Of a stretch of 10,541 nucleotides of DNA, positions 6,965 to 10,541 are shown piece by piece. The notes beneath the pieces are model-generated. The model saw nothing but the letters and a program-made list of their open reading frames with translations. It did not search any database and was not told the DNA's origin. The position numbers and the translations under genes are program-made. The stretch spans positions 1 through 10,541 of the forward strand of contig JBAYZQ010000078.1 of the NCBI GenBank assembly GCA_041672385.1. Reading direction: 5' to 3'. Source of the stretch: JBAYZQ01 sp041672385. GTDB taxonomy: Bacteria; Spirochaetota; Spirochaetia; Sphaerochaetales; Sphaerochaetaceae. Position 1 is the first letter of the stretch, and every line of letters starts with the position of its first letter.

Positions 6965-7405
6965 ATGCTCAAAGGTATTTCACCTATAATTCCACCGGAA
7001 CTGCTCAAAATTCTAGATGAAATGGGACATGGAGATAGAATTGTATTTGCAGATTCAAATTATCCAGTTGAATCCTGTGGAAAAGAGTCAAAAGTTGTGC
7101 GTTGCGATGGTCATAAGATGTCAAAGTTGCTGGAAGGAGTTCTTAATCTTTTCCCCTTGGATAGTTTTTATGAAGCTCCTGTTATTCTTATGGCAACCCC
7201 AAAAGAAGATAATTTTGAACCACCAATTTGGAAAACTTACGCTTCAATAGTGAGTAAGGAAGACGCTCGTGGAAAAAATGCAATAAAAGCAATTGATCGT
7301 TTTGATTTTTATGAAGAATCAAAAAAAGCTTATGCAATTGTTGCAACGGGAGAAATGGCCTTATATGCTTCTGTAATCCTTCAAAAGGGAATTATTACAG
7401 AATAG
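6965..7405 (+). CDS. fucU: FucU/RbsD-family sugar mutarotase
   Basis: This 146-residue protein matches the length and pattern of L-fucose mutarotase (E. coli FucU, about 140 residues). Seen: MLKGISPIIPPELLKIL at the N-terminus, the active-site His22 in MGHGD, Asp30 in FADSNYP, and a C-terminal FDFYE...AYAIVATGE segment that supplies active-site residues in FucU. The family forms rings of subunits and interconverts the anomers of free sugars. AGAGG lies 6 nt before the ATG and the gene follows mtnA by 20 bp. In this operon it probably equilibrates alpha and beta anomers of the imported pentose so that MtnK, acting at the anomeric C1 hydroxyl, receives the one it uses. L-fucose is unlikely as substrate because no fucose isomerase or kinase is present. 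The symbol denotes family only. Confidence 0.88.
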   Translation: MLKGISPIIPPELLKILDEMGHGDRIVFADSNYPVESCGKESKVVRCDGHKMSKLLEGVLNLFPLDSFYEAPVILMATPKEDNFEPPIWKTYASIVSKEDARGKNAIKAIDRFDFYEESKKAYAIVATGEMALYASVILQKGIITE

Positions 7406-7415
7406 AAATTTAATA

Positions 7416-7427
7416 CGGCATAAGCCG
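7416..7427 (+). other. Small GC-rich hairpin before the lsrF-like gene
   Basis: CGGC-ATAA-GCCG forms a 4-bp stem with a tetraloop directly upstream of the ribosome-binding site GGAGAG (7431-7436). It stands out in AT-rich DNA but lacks a U-tract. It may influence message stability or translation; function is uncertain. Confidence 0.25.
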
Positions 7428-7442
7428 AATGGAGAGAAAAAA

Positions 7443-8321
7443 ATGGCTGATTTAGATGGATTAAAAGTGGCCCATGACTATCATATTGAGACACCTTTTG
7501 CAATTGATGGATCCTTTCATGTAAAAGGAGCAGGAAATCTTGACTGGGGTATGAAAAAACATCTTTCAAATATCTTTAGTCCAAAAAGTGGTAACACAGT
7601 AATGTTTGCTTTTGACCATGGTTATTTCATGGGCTCGGTTTCTGGACTTGAAAGACTAGATCTTCTTATTCCTCAACTACAAAATCATGTAGATGTATTA
7701 ATGGCAACTAGAGGAGCCTTTAGAACTTCTGTAAGACCAGATTGTGGCAAAGCAATTGCATTAAGAGTTACCTCGGGTTCTTCAATGTTGAATGATGATT
7801 TAAGTCACGAAGTTGTAGCAGTTAACATTCAAGAAGCAATAAAAATGAATGCAGATTGTATGGCAGTCCAAACTTTTATAGGTGCAGACGGTCAACTTCA
7901 AAGTATTGATAATCTTTCACAGGTAATTAATGCAGGAAATCAATACAGTATACCTACTTTAGGAGTAATAGCTGTAGGAAAGGACATGGAAAGAACTCCC
8001 CGATATTTCAAACTTGCCACTCGTATTGTAGCAGAAATGGGTGCAAATTTAGTTAAAACTTATTATTGCGACAATTTTGATGAGGTAGTTTCAGCCTGTC
8101 CCGTTCCAATTGTAGTTGCAGGTGGAAAGAAACTCCCAGAAAAAGAAGCACTTGAAATGGCTTATCATGCTATTAACGAAGGTGCACACGGACTTGACAT
8201 GGGAAGAAATATTTTTCAGAGTTTACATCCAATTGAAATGGCAGATGCTATTGGAAAAATAGTTCATGAAAAGTTTACTGATAAAGAAGCCTATGCTTTC
8301 TATGAAGAAAAAATTAACTAA
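7443..8321 (+). CDS. lsrF: LsrF-type class I aldolase/thiolase (DeoC/FbaB superfamily)
   Basis: A 292-residue protein matching E. coli LsrF closely from end to end: MADLD start, CGALDWGM-like GAGNLDWGM (29-37), VMFAFDHGYFMG (53-64), VGKDMERTPRYF (178-189), catalytic Schiff-base Lys205 in LVKTYY (LsrF Lys203), VAGGKKLPEKEALEMA, and LDMGRNIFQS. LsrF transfers the acetyl group of phospho-HPD (from AI-2) to CoA, giving DHAP and acetyl-CoA; related superfamily members are Schiff-base aldolases. GGAGAG lies 6 nt before the start, 37 bp after the mutarotase gene. No LsrK, LsrG, LsrR or second permease is nearby, so an AI-2 role is doubtful. Here it more likely acts on a phosphorylated ketose or diketone made by this pathway. 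Family is certain; substrate is open. The symbol denotes family. Confidence 0.88.
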   Translation: MADLDGLKVAHDYHIETPFAIDGSFHVKGAGNLDWGMKKHLSNIFSPKSGNTVMFAFDHGYFMGSVSGLERLDLLIPQLQNHVDVLMATRGAFRTSVRPDCGKAIALRVTSGSSMLNDDLSHEVVAVNIQEAIKMNADCMAVQTFIGADGQLQSIDNLSQVINAGNQYSIPTLGVIAVGKDMERTPRYFKLATRIVAEMGANLVKTYYCDNFDEVVSACPVPIVVAGGKKLPEKEALEMAYHAINEGAHGLDMGRNIFQSLHPIEMADAIGKIVHEKFTDKEAYAFYEEKIN

Positions 8322-8351
8322 TCAAAAGCAAAGCAGATTCATTTATACTCC

Positions 8352-8380
8352 GACCTCTGCCAGCTGGTAGAGGTCTTTTT
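8352..8380 (+). terminator. Strong intrinsic terminator between lsrF-like gene and dhaK
   Basis: GACCTCT pairs with AGAGGTC (7 bp), extended by a G-U pair and CC/GG around an AGCT tetraloop, followed by TTTTTATTT. It lies 31 bp past the lsrF-like stop. It is the only strong terminator-like structure I see in the window, and it sits inside an apparently single-purpose gene run. Either it ends the mtnK operon, with dhaKL separately transcribed, or it lowers dhaKL expression through partial read-through. Confidence 0.88.
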
Positions 8381-8420
8381 ATTTCATACAACAATAATAA
8401 TTAAAAAAGGGAAGTTAAAT

Positions 8421-9431
8421 ATGAAAAAATTAATAAATAAACCAGAAAATTATGTTTCAGAAATGCTTGAAGGACTGTATATAGCTCATCCAGATTTTAT
8501 CACTTACACAGGAAATGACCTACATTGTTTAGTTACTTCAAATAAAGTTAAAGGAAAAGTTGCCATAGCAACAGGAGGAGGCTCAGGCCATTTACCATTG
8601 TTTTTGGGCTATGTAGGAAAAGGTATGTTAGACGCCTGTTCTGTAGGAGATGTTTTTCAATCTCCAAGTGCTGAACAAATGTTAAAATGCACAAAATACA
8701 TAGATTCTGGTGCTGGAGTTCTTTATATTTATGGAAATTATAACGGTGATATTTTCAATTTTAATATGGCCGCAGAACAAGCAGATTTTGAAGAAAATAT
8801 AAAAGTTGAACAAGTAATTGCAGGAGACGATGTTGCTTCAGCTGGGCCAGTAAAGCCTGGAGATAAGAACAAAAGAAGAGGCGTTGCTGGAATTGTTTTC
8901 GTTTATAAATGTGCAGGGGCTGCAGCTAATGCAATGTTAAATCTTTCTGAAGTAAAACGAATTGCCGAGAAAGCATGTGCTAATGTAAGAACAATGGGAG
9001 TAGCTCTTACACCTTGTACAGTACCAAGGGTGGGAAAACCTGGATTCACAATAAAAGACGATGAAATGGAAATCGGTATGGGAATTCATGGAGAAACAGG
9101 TATTCGACGAGGAAAACTTGAACCAGCTGATTTAGTTGCAAAAGAAATGGTCTTAAAAATAACAGAAGATCTTCCTTTTACAAAAGGAGACGAAGTAGCT
9201 GTAATGATTAATGGTCTTGGAGCTACACCTCTTGATGAACAGTACATTATTACAAGAAAAGTAGATGAACTTCTAAAAACAAAGGGAATAAAAATATATC
9301 GATATTATGTTGGTGAGTATGTTACTTCGATTGAAATGGCAGGAGTTTCAATATCCATGCTACGTTTAGACAACGAATTAAAAAAATATCTTGATGCTCC
9401 GGCACAAACACCTTTTTTTGTTCAATTATAG
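8421..9431 (+). CDS. dhaK: Dihydroxyacetone kinase-like subunit DhaK (variant substrate site)
   Basis: A 336-residue protein with the DhaK (Dak1) domain that binds the ketose substrate covalently. The catalytic set is intact: GGGSGH (52-57, His57), Asp110 in NYNGDIFNF, and the hemiaminal-forming His223 in MGIHGETG. The usual GGGSGHEP segment and following small residues are changed to GGGSGHLPLFLGYVG (52-66), so the pocket entrance is more hydrophobic than in E. coli DhaK. The start is ATG 8421, with an AGGGAAG-like site 6 nt before it. It lies 99 bp past the lsrF-like gene behind a terminator and 8 bp before dhaL. With DhaL it should phosphorylate dihydroxyacetone or a related short ketose such as a tetrulose; dihydroxyacetone would give DHAP. 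Family is firm, exact substrate is not. Confidence 0.88.
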   Translation: MKKLINKPENYVSEMLEGLYIAHPDFITYTGNDLHCLVTSNKVKGKVAIATGGGSGHLPLFLGYVGKGMLDACSVGDVFQSPSAEQMLKCTKYIDSGAGVLYIYGNYNGDIFNFNMAAEQADFEENIKVEQVIAGDDVASAGPVKPGDKNKRRGVAGIVFVYKCAGAAANAMLNLSEVKRIAEKACANVRTMGVALTPCTVPRVGKPGFTIKDDEMEIGMGIHGETGIRRGKLEPADLVAKEMVLKITEDLPFTKGDEVAVMINGLGATPLDEQYIITRKVDELLKTKGIKIYRYYVGEYVTSIEMAGVSISMLRLDNELKKYLDAPAQTPFFVQL

Positions 9432-9439
9432 GAATAAAT

Positions 9440-10057
9440 ATGGAAACTTCATTAATTAAAAAATTTTTAAGACAAATTGCCTTGATAATGACAAAAGAAA
9501 AAGACCATCTTATTTCAGAAGACAGTATTGTAGGAGATGGAGATCTTGGTTTAACAATGAGTGATGGTTTTAATGCCGCTTATAAAGCAATTGAAAACAG
9601 TGATCAAAATGATGCTGGATTACTTCTTTATTATTCGGGAAAAACCATGGGATCAGCAGTACCATCAACAATGGGAACTCTGATGGCTTCAGGATTAATG
9701 AAGGCTGGAAAAGCCCTCCGAGGAAAAACAGATTTAAACAGAATTGATATTATTACTCTTTTTTCTTCTTTTTTGGAGGGTGTTCAACATCTTGGGAAAG
9801 CGGAAGAAGGAGAAAAAACCTTCATTGATGGTTTTGTACCAGGATTAAGAGCTCTTCAATCTTCGATTGATAAGCCTTTAAAAGAAAGTGCTAAAGCTGC
9901 TAGTAAAGCAGCTAATGAAGGTTATCTTTCAACTAAGGGTAAAATTGCCATCCATGGAAGAGCAGCAACTAGGGGAGAAGCTTCAAGAAAGCTTCTGGAC
10001 CCCGGCGCCTTAGTAGCTTCATATATAATGGAAGCCTTCTATAAGTCTATCGATTAG
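9440..10057 (+). CDS. dhaL: Dihydroxyacetone kinase-like subunit DhaL (variant nucleotide loop)
   Basis: A 205-residue nucleotide-binding Dak2-domain subunit that phosphorylates the sugar held by DhaK. The three Mg-coordinating aspartates are present (D28, D33, D35 in EDSIVGDGDLG), but the usual GDADHG carries Leu36 in place of His. The canonical GGASGPLYGT loop is replaced by GSAVPSTMGT (71-80). The C-terminal DPGA (187-190) is kept, while the GRASYLGERS motif reads GRAATRGEAS. The gene starts 8 bp after dhaK, with AGGA overlapping the dhaK stop, so the two are translationally close. No DhaM phosphocarrier is in view, so it is not known whether ATP or phospho-DhaM feeds the reaction. The stop codon overlaps that of the convergent reductase gene. 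Confidence 0.87.
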   Translation: METSLIKKFLRQIALIMTKEKDHLISEDSIVGDGDLGLTMSDGFNAAYKAIENSDQNDAGLLLYYSGKTMGSAVPSTMGTLMASGLMKAGKALRGKTDLNRIDIITLFSSFLEGVQHLGKAEEGEKTFIDGFVPGLRALQSSIDKPLKESAKAASKAANEGYLSTKGKIAIHGRAATRGEASRKLLDPGALVASYIMEAFYKSID

Positions 10058-10541
10058 AAATTAAAGGTATCAGGATTAGAACCAAATCTCAAATCTTTAT
10101 TCAAGCCATTGATTTTTTCCATTTCTGTCTCTTTCAATTCAAAATCAAAAACATTTATATTTTCAATAATTCTTTCTTTATGAGTAGATTTTGGAATTAC
10201 AATAATACCTCTCTGTAGACTCCAACGCAAAGCAATTTGAGCAGGACTCTTTTTGTGAGCTTTAGCAATTTCAACCATGCTGCTGTTTTCTAATAAATTT
10301 CCATCTCCTCCACCAATTGGTTTATAAGCTATTACAGCTATTCCTTTCTTTTGGCAGAAATCAACCACTTCTTTATTAGCAAGGTAAGGATGAACTTCAA
10401 TTTGGTTTACAGCAGGATTGATAAAAGTTTCACTCATCAATTCTTTGAGTTGAGCAATAGTAAAGTTTGACACTCCAATTGCTCTAATTTTCTTTTCTTT
10501 ATAAAGCTTTTCCATTTCTTTGTATGCTTCAATTCGTCCTT
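10054..10541 (-). CDS. Aldo/keto reductase, N-terminus cut by window edge
   Basis: The frame stays open to the right edge beyond the internal Met at 10515, with typical family residues continuing (GRIEAYKEMEKLYKEKKIRA), so the real start lies outside. The roughly 162 residues seen are the C-terminal half of a ~280-residue NADPH-dependent reductase of the 2,5-diketo-gluconate reductase type. Seen: IGVSNF, the strand NQIEVHPY, the cofactor-binding PKSTHKERIIEN, and an ending NLR-like loop FGSNPDTFNF. Most of the Asp-Tyr-Lys-His catalytic tetrad is outside the window. It is convergent with dhaL, and the stop codons overlap (TTAG, 10054-10057). It could reduce the acetaldehyde, methylthioacetaldehyde or similar aldehyde freed by the aldolase, but it may also be an unrelated neighbour. 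Confidence 0.85.
   Translation of the reverse strand, partial: GRIEAYKEMEKLYKEKKIRAIGVSNFTIAQLKELMSETFINPAVNQIEVHPYLANKEVVDFCQKKGIAVIAYKPIGGGDGNLLENSSMVEIAKAHKKSPAQIALRWSLQRGIIVIPKSTHKERIIENINVFDFELKETEMEKINGLNKDLRFGSNPDTFNF

Noticed and set aside
7381..7569. 62-codon minus-strand frame over the mutarotase/lsrF junction
   Set aside because: Antisense to well-recognised genes, with no recognisable domain.

Overview
The window looks like a low-GC (roughly one-third G+C by eye), anaerobe-type bacterial chromosome, most probably a Treponema-like spirochaete. The main hint is the binding-protein leader, a Lys-rich start followed by a hydrophobic core ending in AVFANG, a style common in treponemal periplasmic proteins. 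The taxon is an inference. No rRNA, tRNA, CRISPR array, transposase or phage gene is visible.

The layout is a divergon around an AT-rich control region at about 4225-4646. Leftward (minus strand) runs a sugar-type ABC importer in the order binding protein, double ATPase, permease, followed 3 bp later by a class II (FucA/AraD-type) aldolase cut by the left edge. Rightward (plus strand) run 5-methylthioribose kinase (mtnK), methylthioribose-1-phosphate isomerase (mtnA), a FucU/RbsD-type sugar mutarotase and an LsrF-type class I aldolase/thiolase. A strong intrinsic terminator follows at 8352-8380, then a two-gene dihydroxyacetone-kinase-like pair (dhaK, dhaL). On the minus strand, convergent with dhaL and overlapping its stop codon, is the C-terminal part of an aldo/keto reductase, cut by the right edge.

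The genes fit one catabolic locus. The importer would bring in a 5-modified pentose (5-methylthioribose, 5-deoxyribose or a relative). The mutarotase would supply the right anomer, MtnK would phosphorylate C1, MtnA would make the 1-phospho-ketose, and the class II aldolase would cleave it to dihydroxyacetone phosphate (DHAP) plus a small aldehyde, which the reductase could remove. This matches the known oxygen-independent DHAP shunt (5-deoxyribose disposal) logic: mtnK and mtnA are paired with a class II aldolase, and no mtnB/C/D is seen in the window.

What known versions of that pathway do not explain is the LsrF homologue (without LsrK, LsrG or LsrR in view) and a DhaK/DhaL pair with altered active-site motifs and no DhaM in view. 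Together they suggest a second branch converging on DHAP, or a different substrate. That is the most interesting feature of the window.
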